Of a DNA stretch of 64,000 nt, positions 1-7,916 are shown in pieces (within the stretch, counting starts at the first letter, position 1; each line of letters opens with the position of its first letter). A model generated the notes under the pieces. It searched no databases and had not been told where the DNA came from. It worked only from the letters and a program-made list of their open reading frames with translations. This stretch comes from Neptunomonas qingdaonensis (GTDB taxonomy: Bacteria > Pseudomonadota > Gammaproteobacteria > Pseudomonadales > Balneatricaceae). The stretch lies in assembly GCF_900113275.1 (NCBI RefSeq), contig NZ_FOOU01000001.1, positions 124,001 to 188,000 on the forward strand, in the 5' to 3' direction. The position numbers and the translations under genes were made by a program.

Positions 1-24
1 AATAAATTAATGCTTATGTAAAGT

Positions 25-70
25 TTACTTGGAACCCAAATAGGGCGCCAAAGTGATAGTAAGCCATAGG
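25..70 (+). repeat. Direct repeat, copy A (leader duplication)
   Basis: About 45 bases that recur at 265-309 with roughly 85% identity by eye; shared blocks include CCAAAGTGA and AAGCCATAGG. Both copies lie about 80-90 bases upstream of a start codon (109 and 353), so the repeat looks like a duplicated promoter/leader and not a coding repeat. Confidence 0.7.
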
Positions 71-108
71 CAATTAATAATCTGTTAGCGCATACAAAGG
101 AAAAGCGT

Positions 109-219
109 GTGACCGAGATAATTTTTTATGTTGGCCTGGGGATATTTATTATTGGCGGAATCGGCCTGCTCATAGCAGCCTTAGAAGTTACGTCCAAGTT
201 ACGGGGACAGTTTACTTAA
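109..219 (+). CDS. Small single-pass membrane peptide, possibly a truncated gene
   Basis: A 36-codon frame starting with GTG and preceded by AAAGGAAA at good spacing. Residues about 4-25 are one hydrophobic segment rich in Ile, Gly and Leu, followed by a short basic end. Its last six codons lie inside the REP-like palindrome arm at 204-219, so the natural C-terminus may have been replaced when that element arrived. I recognise no family. It follows repeat copy A just as the permease follows copy B, which suggests both genes were once expressed from the same kind of leader. It may be a non-functional leftover. Confidence 0.35.
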   Translation: MTEIIFYVGLGIFIIGGIGLLIAALEVTSKLRGQFT

Positions 220-254
220 TTCCTTAAAGTGGGCTGAGTTAAGTAAACTGTCCC
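204..254. repeat. REP-like palindrome (16-bp perfect inverted repeat)
   Basis: GGGACAGTTTACTTAA at 204-219 is followed by its exact reverse complement at 239-254, with a 19-base loop. One further arm in the first orientation occurs at 1674-1689, next to a RAYT transposase remnant. Such GGGACAGTTTACTT elements are typical of REP sequences mobilised by TnpA-REP tyrosine transposases. Confidence 0.8.
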
Positions 255-264
255 TGGAGTTTCT

Positions 265-309
265 TTACTTGAAACTCAAATGGGCACCAAAGTGAAAGGA
301 AGCCATAGG
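265..309 (+). repeat. Direct repeat, copy B (leader duplication)
   Basis: Second copy of the 25-70 repeat. It begins 10 bases after the REP-like palindrome and leads into the permease start at 353, so it probably carries or borders the permease promoter. Confidence 0.7.
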
Positions 310-352
310 GTATGGAATAAACTATTAGCCTTATAAATAACTAAGGAGTCCT

Positions 353-1648
353 ATGCATATATCAAAAAAGCCAATTGGGTTTTGGTCAGCCGTATCTATG
401 GGAGTAGGTTCGATGGTTGGAGCAGGCATTTTTGCCTTGCTTGGTGAGGCGAGTGCCATCTCTGGAAGTGCAGTATATATTTCATTTATCATGGGTGGAA
501 TTATTGCGTTATTTAGTGGTTACTCAATGGGCAAGCTAGGTGCCCGTTATCCTTCTTCTGGGGGGATAATAGAATATTTATCACAGTCTTACGGTGTTGG
601 CTTTTTTACCGGAACAATGGGGATTATGCTTTATTTCTCAGCCATAGTTTCCTTAAGTTTAGTTGCCAAAGCCTTTGGCAACTATGCAGTTACCTTTTTT
701 CCCTCAATTGCTGAATCACAAATGTGGAGGAATATATTTTCCATTGGCATCATTATTCTATTTGTATTGATTAACCTCAAAGGGGTAAAGGATGTTGCTG
801 TTTGGGAAAGGATCACCGTAGTCATAAAATTTTTGGTATTGGCAGGTTTATCTGTAACAGGAATTATATATTTAAACCCCGTTTTGTTGTCCCCCAGTTA
901 TTACCCACCACCCAACGATATATTTTTTAGCATAGCGATCACCTTTTTTGCTTTTGAGGGGTTCCGGGTTATTACTAATACAGCGGAAGATATGCCTGAC
1001 CCTGCTACAACGCTGCCCAAGGCAATGTTGACCGCTATTTTATTGGTTATGGTGCTTTACGTTGCTATCGCCTTTGCTGTTTTTGGCAATTTACCCGTTG
1101 CAAAAGTTATTGAAGCAAAAGATTTTGCCTTAGCAGAGGCGGCATTACCCATATTTGGTGAAATAGGTTTTACGGTTGTGGCCTTAACAGCGTTAGTTGC
1201 AACGGCATCATCTATCAATGCTAACCTGTATTCTGTGACAAACGTCACTTATCAGTTAGCAAAAGACGGTGAGCTGCCTGCGGCATTTGGCAAACCCATT
1301 GGCCACAGCCGGGAAGGGTTAGTTATTAGTGGTGTATTGATCATTATTTTATCGTTGTTATTTGATTTGTCAGAAATAGCTGCAATTGGCTCAATATCGA
1401 TTTTGTTTGTGCATACTGTTACCCATATTGGCCATATAAAAATCATTACTCAAACAGGGGGCTCATTCATTTTAGTGCTTATTGCCGCTATGCTTAGTTT
1501 TATTGCCATGACTCTTGCTTTTGTTTATGTGAGCCAAAAATCTGGTCATGTTGCTTATATTCTTATTGGATTTATCCTAGTCGCTTCAATTACAGAAATT
1601 GCGTTGCAAAAAGTAGCGAAAAGAGAAATAAAGCCAAGGGTTGCATGA
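353..1648 (+). CDS. APC-superfamily amino acid permease
   Basis: A 431-residue inner-membrane transporter with about 12 hydrophobic segments. The first segment carries the APC hallmark GAGIFALLGEA (about residues 23-33), the unwound substrate-binding loop of TM1. A second family hallmark, FFAFEGFRVITNTAEDMP, is near residues 198-215 (TM6). The family imports or exchanges amino acids or amines with protons; the substrate cannot be told from sequence. An AAGGAG ribosome site precedes the ATG. The gene stands alone between REP-like sequences at 204-254 and 1674-1689, and its AT-rich composition differs from the genes after 3 kb. Together these suggest it came in as a mobile or horizontally acquired unit. 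Confidence 0.85.
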   Translation: MHISKKPIGFWSAVSMGVGSMVGAGIFALLGEASAISGSAVYISFIMGGIIALFSGYSMGKLGARYPSSGGIIEYLSQSYGVGFFTGTMGIMLYFSAIVSLSLVAKAFGNYAVTFFPSIAESQMWRNIFSIGIIILFVLINLKGVKDVAVWERITVVIKFLVLAGLSVTGIIYLNPVLLSPSYYPPPNDIFFSIAITFFAFEGFRVITNTAEDMPDPATTLPKAMLTAILLVMVLYVAIAFAVFGNLPVAKVIEAKDFALAEAALPIFGEIGFTVVALTALVATASSINANLYSVTNVTYQLAKDGELPAAFGKPIGHSREGLVISGVLIIILSLLFDLSEIAAIGSISILFVHTVTHIGHIKIITQTGGSFILVLIAAMLSFIAMTLAFVYVSQKSGHVAYILIGFILVASITEIALQKVAKREIKPRVA

Positions 1649-1673
1649 TATTAACAAGGCTGATCAGATTCCG

Positions 1674-1689
1674 GGGACAGTTTACTTAA
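1674..1689 (+). repeat. Third REP-like arm
   Basis: Exact copy of the 16-base arm seen at 204-219, followed by the same TTCCT extension. No partner arm lies nearby. It sits 65 bases upstream of the RAYT remnant at 1754, the normal position of a REP arm beside its transposase gene. Confidence 0.75.
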
Positions 1690-1753
1690 TTCCTCAGCGC
1701 TGGTGCGATAAACTATTTTCGACAAAGATGTATCAGGTACAAGGAGCAAAACA

Positions 1754-1843
1754 ATGGCCAGGATGGCTCGAGCGGTTATTCCAAAATACCCTGACCATAT
1801 TACCCAACTTGCAACCGCCGCCAGTATAATTGGGGCAGAGTAG
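1754..1843 (+). pseudogene. N-terminal remnant of a REP-associated tyrosine transposase (RAYT, Y1_Tnp family)
   Basis: The 29-codon reading MARMARAVIPKYPDHITQ... matches the conserved start of TnpA-REP/RAYT proteins (MARxARxVxPxYPHHITQRGN) and is preceded by AAGGAG at correct spacing. It then loses similarity and stops at TAG 1841-1843. The catalytic HUH and tyrosine regions are absent, so this is a dead fragment. Its presence explains the REP-like arms around the permease. The match is strong for the N-terminal signature but short. Confidence 0.65.
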
Positions 1844-2171
1844 AATGGCGATAAGTTAAAACTGTTTGGAGCGGTACCTGCGCCTATGGTTTGTCGCTAT
1901 CATTTTATGTAGGGGGTTGGTTTAATAGTTGGATTAATGCTCAAGTAGCAAGAATCACTTGTTAGTGCCTTCTTATTGACCTACTCGCTTCTTTGTAAAA
2001 TTCTTGTGTCCGCAAGCGCCATGATTGCTTCGGCAACCTTGATTCCGATGCAGAATGTCATACTTGTTCAAAAAGGGTGAGTGAAATCATATTTAAAATA
2101 TTGGGAGAGTATAGGAAGTAATTATACCCACACAATTCTATTAAACTACTACAAGATCCAGGCTACAGATA
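1844..2171. other. Intergenic stretch with no recognisable gene
   Basis: AT-rich sequence without a convincing reading frame, hairpin or promoter. It lies between two gene remnants, so it is probably decayed former coding DNA. Confidence 0.5.
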
Positions 2172-2321
2172 AGCGCGAATATTACTCGCGTCGATTTTGT
2201 CGGTAGCGAAACGGCAGATAGTATTGAACAGGTTAGTGCTTTAATTAATAAATCCATAGAACAACACCCCGGAATAAAACGGGTGTTTATTGAAGCTGAA
2301 GACGAAATAGCCAGACATTAG
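2172..2321 (+). pseudogene. C-terminal remnant of a cation diffusion facilitator (CDF) transporter
   Basis: An open frame with no start codon encodes about 49 residues and ends at TAG 2319-2321. The reading RVDFVGSETADSIEQV, then HPGIKRVFIEAED, resembles the cytoplasmic C-terminal domain of CDF metal-efflux proteins, whose last strand is typically rIFIEAD. Membrane segments and the start are missing, so it cannot be functional alone. The assignment relies on a short motif and is tentative. Confidence 0.45.
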
Positions 2322-2341
2322 CCAGCCTATAACGTCTTTAG

Positions 2342-2647
2342 TTATTTCTCTGTACGTTCTATCAAATCTTCAATTTTTTGCGCAAGCACATCCCAGATAG
2401 CCATAGGTCCTGAATTCCGGATGGTATCTTCGCGCCAGTGATCTACCGACATTCTCTTGAATTTCTCGGTTTCTTCAACCAGCTTCGCTTTTTGCCCTAA
2501 ATATTCATTGAGCTCGGTTTTGATATGATGATCGTCACCCAGATCTTTTGTCGCATCGTAGGCACGAGCGAAGAGTTCATCAATATGTTTACTGCGAGAC
2601 TCGTACTCGCGGATGTGTTGCTCCACTAACTGTTCTTTGGTGGTCAT
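2342..2647 (-). CDS. Small helical/coiled-coil protein, sll1863-type stress protein candidate
   Basis: A 101-residue, highly charged, cytoplasmic-looking protein without cysteines or membrane segments. Residues 1-70 are predicted helical with heptad-like spacing, and the end (about 80-101) is amphipathic and acidic (IWDVLAQKIEDLIERTEK). Size and layout resemble the sll1863-family stress-response proteins, which pair a coiled coil with a short terminal helix, but no signature proves this. A GGAG ribosome site precedes the ATG. It is monocistronic and lies between the decayed region and mepM. Confidence 0.6.
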   Translation of the reverse strand: MTTKEQLVEQHIREYESRSKHIDELFARAYDATKDLGDDHHIKTELNEYLGQKAKLVEETEKFKRMSVDHWREDTIRNSGPMAIWDVLAQKIEDLIERTEK

Positions 2648-3016
2648 GTTTTAGACTCCATATGGGGTTATTTTTACAATAAACCCGAAGTTACTAGTAG
2701 GGTATGATCCAGGTCAAGTAGCAGATTAACAAGCAGTATAGGAAGGATTTACACACCCGATTTACTATAATCTACTAGAGATTCAGGGTGCTGGCAATCG
2801 ACAAGCTATTATAGTGCCATGTCAGGAAACCCTTATAAGGGGCTTCAATAAGCAGCGGACAGCTAAAGCGACAGGCTGCTTTAGACGTTAATGACCGCTG
2901 TGGGTCATAGCTGTCAGGTTTAATCTGGCACGTGGATTTATCAGTGCCAGATTAAGTCTAAGATGCTACAAATCAGCAGGTGTAGATATCCTTAGTATAG
3001 GCAGTTTCATACGGCC
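2648..3016. promoter_or_regulatory. Intergenic region with strong inverted repeats
   Basis: This 369-base gap contains the 12-base palindrome CCCTTATAAGGG (2830-2841) and a perfect 12-bp inverted repeat, TTAATCTGGCAC (2920-2931) with GTGCCAGATTAA (2944-2955), around a 12-base loop. The latter lies about 60 bases downstream of the mepM stop. It lacks a T-tract on either side, so it is not a classical intrinsic terminator; an operator, an mRNA-stabilising hairpin or an atypical terminator are possible. Confidence 0.5.
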
Positions 3017-4276
3017 TTAGCCCATATTCTTCTGGTACCTGGCTACCATTTTCTTGAAGGCTATACGGTCTTTGCCCTCTATTTCTGTCATGATCGGGAT
3101 GTCAGAACTCATTGCGTTGACGGCACGGTTATTGATGTGTAGTTCATAATGTAAGTGCGCGCCCGTAGAGCGGCCTGAGTTACCAGATAGTGCAATTTTC
3201 TGTCCCCGCGATACACTTTGCCCTTTGCGCACATAGGCTTTTTTCAAATGCAGGTAACGGGTTTTATATTTCTGGCCATGTTTGATTTTGATATAAAGCC
3301 CGGCATAGGCGTGTTTTTTCACTTCAATGACGACACCATCACCGGTTGACAGCACCGGAGTACCAATCGGTGCAGCGAAATCAGTGCCGTTATGCGGCCT
3401 GACCAGGCGGGTAATAGGATGACGGCGATTGGGGTTGAAGTTAGAGGAGATACGTAGCTTTCTTTCCAGAGGGTAACGGGAAAACGCACGTTCCAGGCCA
3501 GTACCTCTTTCATCATAATAACTATTGTTATAAAGAAAGGCTGTCACTTCACGTTTCTTATTGATTATCTTAATCGCTTCGATGCGTGTTTCACCGGTTT
3601 CCTGCCCTTTTACCATCTGCTTGGAGCGTACGATTTGGAATGTATCGCCAAGGCGAAAACCTCGATTAAAATTGATTTTTTCTTTAAGGAGCGATGAAAT
3701 CTCCATGATGTCGCCTGCGTCCAGGCCTACCTTGGATGCTGAATTGTAAAAGCTGCCTTTGACTTCTCCCGAGAGTACTTCCTGTGTCCAGTCACCCGGT
3801 ATAATTAACTCTTTGTATTCAAAGCCTCCTCCATCAACCCGTTGATATGTCACCGTGTGTGCCAGACTGAAGACTATTTCAAGCTTATCCAGCTGTTGTG
3901 TCCGGGAATCTAACCAGAAGCGCAGTGAGTTGCCGGGCTTGAGGGTATCTAGCGCCAGCAGTGCAAGGTCGGTTTCCAGAATTTCGTACATCGTTGCTTG
4001 TGGAATCCGCAACATATCGAAAATTTGGCTCAGAGAATCTCCTTTTGTGATGCTGTAAGCGTAATTTTCAGGGGTCATAGTGGTGAGTTTGAATTCGTAT
4101 TCGGTGAAGCCCGCTTCTGAAGAGATAAGTTGTGGCAGCGCTAGTGTTTGAGATTTATCACTGTTACCAAGAAACATGAAAGCCAAGACCAGAAGGGTCA
4201 AAAAAAGCGATAAAATTTTATGGATAGAGGGGAGTCTGGACCAGAAAAGATCCGCATACATAATTACTTGGCGCAT
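3017..4276 (-). CDS. mepM: Peptidoglycan DD-endopeptidase, M23 family, MepM-like
   Basis: Zinc metallopeptidase predicted to cut D-Ala-mDAP crosslinks in the periplasm so that new glycan strands can be inserted. I chose the ATG at 4276 (419 residues) because the first 35 residues then align with E. coli MepM (M-R/Q-Q-I/V...LP..H..). A longer frame from a TTG at 4414 is open but less likely. Order: membrane anchor about 20-40, an OapA/LysM-like domain about 75-155, a Csd3-type middle domain, and the M23 domain from about 280. Zinc-site motifs are present: HNGTD (H295, D299) and HLH (H374, H376). It is divergent from the gene at 4459. Confidence 0.9.
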   Translation of the reverse strand: MRQVIMYADLFWSRLPSIHKILSLFLTLLVLAFMFLGNSDKSQTLALPQLISSEAGFTEYEFKLTTMTPENYAYSITKGDSLSQIFDMLRIPQATMYEILETDLALLALDTLKPGNSLRFWLDSRTQQLDKLEIVFSLAHTVTYQRVDGGGFEYKELIIPGDWTQEVLSGEVKGSFYNSASKVGLDAGDIMEISSLLKEKINFNRGFRLGDTFQIVRSKQMVKGQETGETRIEAIKIINKKREVTAFLYNNSYYDERGTGLERAFSRYPLERKLRISSNFNPNRRHPITRLVRPHNGTDFAAPIGTPVLSTGDGVVIEVKKHAYAGLYIKIKHGQKYKTRYLHLKKAYVRKGQSVSRGQKIALSGNSGRSTGAHLHYELHINNRAVNAMSSDIPIMTEIEGKDRIAFKKMVARYQKNMG

Positions 4277-4458
4277 ATGACCATAAGACCGTACGAAAAA
4301 TGAGTTATAGCCTGCTAAAGTAGCGGATTCAACACTATAAGCCAAGTCCGAAGGCTGTTTTACCGCGGCTAATGATATAATGCCAAGGTTCTTATCCGGA
4401 TGTGCATACGACAAGATAATATTTCCAAGTAAAACACGCTGAGGGGTGCTTCGTAAAA

Positions 4459-5079
4459 ATGAGTAAATTAAACAGGCACTACATCTTTGGTTATGGCAGT
4501 TTGATTAACAGCCTGAGCCGTGCAGTTACCGGGGAATCGGGCTGCGTATTGCCGGTTAAAGTCTCTGGGTATGAAAGGTCATGGTCAGTGATGTCTCCGG
4601 ATTTTGGCATGAGTTCCGTCGCAGTCGTGCAGCGTGAAGGCGCTATCTGTAATGGCGTTTTAGTTGAGGTGCCGGAAAGCGAGATCCAACACTTTGATCT
4701 ACGCGAGCGTGGTTATCAGCGATCACGGATTGAAGCGCATCAGATACAGACTTATCAGGAAGTTGAGTTGCCCGAAGGGACGTTATGGATCTACCACGCC
4801 TGTGAAATTGTAGCGCCCACACATACCTGCCCGATTGCGCTGAGTTATGCCGATGTTATTTTGGCCGGTTGTATCGAGCACGGGCATGACTTTGCATTAG
4901 AGTTTATCGCCCTGACGAAAGGTTGGGAGTATCCGGCCCTGAATGATCGCGATACGCCTCGTTATCCGCGTGTACAGCGACAGCTGCATACGCCGCTACT
5001 GAATCGGTTAGTCGCGGATGTCATTAGGTTGTCAGATGATCAGTTATCAGCATCTTATGATGAAGGCCCTGCGGACTAG
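4459..5079 (+). CDS. Gamma-glutamylcyclotransferase-like family protein
   Basis: A 206-residue cytoplasmic protein of the GGCT-like fold, whose members release 5-oxoproline from gamma-glutamyl amines or peptides. The nucleotide-loop-like signature FGYGSLIN is at residues 10-17. A conserved acidic site candidate lies in DLRERGYQRSRIE, near residues 75-87. The C-terminal third (about 140-200) is helical and unusual for the shortest family members. The true substrate is not evident. It starts 182 bases from mepM and is probably transcribed alone. The intrinsic terminator at 5297-5321 lies about 220 bases beyond its stop. Confidence 0.75.
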   Translation: MSKLNRHYIFGYGSLINSLSRAVTGESGCVLPVKVSGYERSWSVMSPDFGMSSVAVVQREGAICNGVLVEVPESEIQHFDLRERGYQRSRIEAHQIQTYQEVELPEGTLWIYHACEIVAPTHTCPIALSYADVILAGCIEHGHDFALEFIALTKGWEYPALNDRDTPRYPRVQRQLHTPLLNRLVADVIRLSDDQLSASYDEGPAD

Positions 5080-5406
5080 TAATGCTGAAGCCGCATCTAT
5101 CAGCAGTGCTGAGGGCCGGCACCGCTTGGCATGGATGCTGCACTAATACTAAAGTTTCGAATCCAGAGTAGTAGTTTACTGAGGCTAATGCCGTAGTGTG
5201 CATTGGGTTGGTGAGCCGCATAATATCTGTGTTGTTTCTTTTACTTATCCTTGTATTTTTTGTCAGTATTTTGTTGTTTCTGACCCTCCTTTTTTGCCCG
5301 CATCTGATGCGGGTTTTTTTTGGCCGCGATTTGCCAGAGTCAGACATTATTCATATAAATCCGTTATGATTTATTTCTTGTCTTCAAATCAGATGTGAGA
5401 AATAAA
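5080..5406. promoter_or_regulatory. Intergenic region: motif ACTAAAGT, terminator, promoter of the DUF808 gene
   Basis: This 327-base gap has no convincing gene. It holds AATACTAAAGTTTCG at 5145-5159, similar to motifs upstream of the alcohol genes, an intrinsic terminator (5297-5321), and the leader of the DUF808 gene. Confidence 0.4.
5297..5321 (+). terminator. Rho-independent terminator
   Basis: CCCGCA and TGCGGG form a stem with a five-base loop, followed by eight T. It would end rightward transcripts from the 4459 gene before the DUF808 gene. Confidence 0.8.
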
Positions 5407-6363
5407 ATGGCCGGTTCAAGCCTGTTAGTCTTAATTGATGATATCGCAACGCTACTCGATGATGTTGCAGTGATGTCAAAAGTGGCTGTTAAAAAAACCG
5501 CAGGCGTGCTCGGAGATGATCTTGCGTTGAACGCTGAACAGGTTTCAGGTGTGAAAGCTGATCGTGAATTACCCGTGGTTTGGGCTGTGGCGAAAGGTTC
5601 ATTGCTGAATAAGGTGATTTTGGTACCGGGCGCATTGGCGATTAGCTATTTTTTGCCGTGGTTAATTGTCCCGATGTTAATGCTTGGAGGCTTGTTCCTC
5701 TGTTTTGAGGGCTTTGAGAAACTGGCTCACAAATATCTGCATAGCTCTGACGAAGATAAGGCGCACCATGACCAGCTGGAAGCGGCGGTTAAGGATAGCA
5801 GTGTCGATATGCTGGCATTTGAAAAAAATAAAATCAAAGGCGCTATTCGTACGGATTTCATACTCTCAGCAGAAATTATCGTTATTACCTTAGGTACGGT
5901 GGCTGGTGCGCCATTCGTCACGCAACTTGCGGTGCTGGTGGGTATCGCTTTGGTGGTGACGGTCGGTGTTTACGGGATAGTAGCAGGTATTGTTAAACTG
6001 GATGACCTGGGCCTTTATCTGGAGCGTAAACCGGGTCAAGGTGGCTGGGTTAGCTTTCAGCGCTGGTTAGGGCTTCGCATCGTGATCGCTGCTCCATATT
6101 TAATGAAAGGTCTGGCTATCGTGGGGACGATCGCTATGTTTTTAGTGGGTGGCGGTATTATTTCCCACGGCATCCCTGTTTTACACCATTGGATAGAAGG
6201 TGCAGAAACGACAATAGCGTTGCTGCCTGCTGTCGGTAACGTGTTAGGTGCGTTAACTCCGACCTTGTTGAATCTTGTGATCGGCTTGTTAGCAGGTGCT
6301 TTGGCTGTTGCTGTGGTGACGTTAGGGCAAAAACTGCTGGGTAAAAAAGATTCAGCCGCATGA
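5407..6363 (+). CDS. DUF808 family inner-membrane protein (YedI-like)
   Basis: A 318-residue protein with the typical DUF808 start [21 protein letters not shown] chose ATG 5407 over an in-frame GTG at 5395 because the family begins with MAGSS. The soluble N-terminal part is followed by several membrane segments (about 70-110, 165-200, 225-255, 275-310). The segment [10 protein letters not shown] near residue 105 is a family hallmark. The function is unknown; relatives are uniformly distributed in proteobacteria. It is monocistronic and convergent with the porin gene. Confidence 0.85.
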   Translation: MAGSSLLVLIDDIATLLDDVAVMSKVAVKKTAGVLGDDLALNAEQVSGVKADRELPVVWAVAKGSLLNKVILVPGALAISYFLPWLIVPMLMLGGLFLCFEGFEKLAHKYLHSSDEDKAHHDQLEAAVKDSSVDMLAFEKNKIKGAIRTDFILSAEIIVITLGTVAGAPFVTQLAVLVGIALVVTVGVYGIVAGIVKLDDLGLYLERKPGQGGWVSFQRWLGLRIVIAAPYLMKGLAIVGTIAMFLVGGGIISHGIPVLHHWIEGAETTIALLPAVGNVLGALTPTLLNLVIGLLAGALAVAVVTLGQKLLGKKDSAA

Positions 6364-6503
6364 TTTGGCGCTTTAGAACACAAATCTAAACTCAAAGCAA
6401 AATGTGGGGTTATAGATTTTTAGGATATAAAGTGCGGCGATACAGCGCAACAGTGAAGGGGGCTGTGCGCTGTACCTCGCATTTTGTTAATCGGTCAGTT
6501 GAT

Positions 6504-7616
6504 TTACCAGGTCAGCACAGCACCCAGCGCAACAGTATCGGTTTCACGAGCATCACTTTCAGTGCGATCGTATTCAGCGACTAATTTTAGATTGCTGTTG
6601 ACCGTGTGGAACCAGGCAACGGCAGTATTCTGAGCATCCAGGTTATTTGCTGCTGCTGTCGTTCCGCCTGAGTTTTCGCCGTAAGATGCAACCAGGCGCT
6701 CTTTGCCCATCGTATAAGAAGCCTGAACCAGGTAGCCATCAACATCTGCATTATCTGCTGTGACCAGATTAGCTAACCCCGCCGTTCCTACACCCGTAGC
6801 GCTGAAACCAGAGGCGCTTAAGGACAAGCCAGCAACTTTAACGTTAACGCCATACGCTACGCCGTTAGAGTCAACATCGGTAGCGCCGCTGGTGGAGCTT
6901 TGCGCCATGCCGCTAACCCAGGCTTTCAAGGGTACGTTGTCGCTGAGTTGCGTTTCGAAGGTTAATTCGGCCTCGATACGTGGTGTGCTCTCTTCTGAAC
7001 CGCTGGCAGACTTGCTTGGGTCCATCAGACCAACGGCCAGTTGGAAACCGTTATTTTTAGGCGTGCGGTAGGTGATCTGCGCATTTGGGAAAGGATACAG
7101 ATAACCTGTACCTATGTTTCCGAATGACACGCCCTGGCCATCAATCAGACCATCAGAACCGACTTGTCCGTATCCCAGTAGCAGCTCATCACCAAGAATG
7201 TTGCTGCGTCCAAACAATGCAAAATCTTTACCGATCAGTACTTGTCCCCACTCTCCATCGACGGTGCCATAGAATTGGCGAACGTCGATACCGGTAGAAG
7301 TAAGGTTGGTATTAGCATCATTCACAGAAACCCAGAAAGATGACCGCGCACCGAGTTTCAAATCGTCGACCTGTTTGCCGAAATTAAAACCTATATAGTT
7401 GGGTAAGAAGCCCATTTTGACGCGCGACTGGGTGCGATCCAGCGTGTCATCAAGATCGTCAACCTGGCTATGCACATAAAAGGTGTTGATAAGGCCGTCA
7501 GTACTGAATGTGGTGTCGTCTTTATCGTAGAGGTTTAAGCCGGCAGATGCTTGCGTACAAATACCTGCAGCAATGGCACAGGTGAGCAGCTTGAGATGTG
7601 TCTTCTTATTTTTCAT
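6504..7616 (-). CDS. Gram-negative outer-membrane porin (general porin, Porin_4 type)
   Basis: A 370-residue protein with a clear signal peptide (cleavage after ...CTQASA, residue 25). A 16-stranded beta-barrel pattern follows, with alternating aromatic/hydrophobic strands, acidic loops, and no cysteines after the signal. It ends in a terminal aromatic (ALGAVLTW), where porins usually finish with Phe for BAM recognition. The N-terminal NLYDKDDTTFSTDG is typical of proteobacterial trimeric porins. It would let small solutes cross the outer membrane. It is monocistronic, with GGGGAC ahead of the ATG, and divergent from ercA across a 300-base gap. Confidence 0.85.
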   Translation of the reverse strand: MKNKKTHLKLLTCAIAAGICTQASAGLNLYDKDDTTFSTDGLINTFYVHSQVDDLDDTLDRTQSRVKMGFLPNYIGFNFGKQVDDLKLGARSSFWVSVNDANTNLTSTGIDVRQFYGTVDGEWGQVLIGKDFALFGRSNILGDELLLGYGQVGSDGLIDGQGVSFGNIGTGYLYPFPNAQITYRTPKNNGFQLAVGLMDPSKSASGSEESTPRIEAELTFETQLSDNVPLKAWVSGMAQSSTSGATDVDSNGVAYGVNVKVAGLSLSASGFSATGVGTAGLANLVTADNADVDGYLVQASYTMGKERLVASYGENSGGTTAAANNLDAQNTAVAWFHTVNSNLKLVAEYDRTESDARETDTVALGAVLTW

Positions 7617-7916
7617 ATTGTCCCCATAAGAGTATTTTTCAGATTAGCCGTGACCTGTATATTTTCGGGGTTGGTGGCGATTGGAAGAATGCCTCTTTGG
7701 CACTGAGCGATTGCCACATTGGCCTTGTTGTACCCGCTGCTAAAGCCTCTAATTCTTTTTAATATTAGCTACTTAGCTCAATGGTATTGGGTCTGGTAGT
7801 AATACCGAATACCCCTTGTGAGGTGCGCATTGAAATAAAAGGGTAAACTCCCTATCCTTTGTATACGTCAGCGTGAGCAAGACGTTTCATATAATAAGAA
7901 GCTTGAGTGCCCATCG
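7617..7916. promoter_or_regulatory. Divergent promoter region, porin / ercA
   Basis: A 300-base gap between divergent starts. It contains GGTAGTAATACCGAATACC near 7794-7812, which resembles the ACTA/TAGT-type motifs seen near other alcohol-oxidation genes. I see no gene or terminator in it. Confidence 0.4.

Noticed and set aside
1641-1829. A 62-codon frame across the third REP arm
   Set aside because: It is in a different frame from the RAYT-like start and has no recognisable product.
4277-4414. A longer start for mepM from TTG at 4414
   Set aside because: The extra 46 residues have no family match, whereas starting at ATG 4276 aligns with the N-terminus of E. coli MepM.
5024-5398. Frames on both strands in the gap after the 4459 gene, and a tRNA-like possibility
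   Set aside because: They overlap the 4459 gene end and the terminator, lack ribosome sites and have low-complexity translations. No cloverleaf was found by eye.
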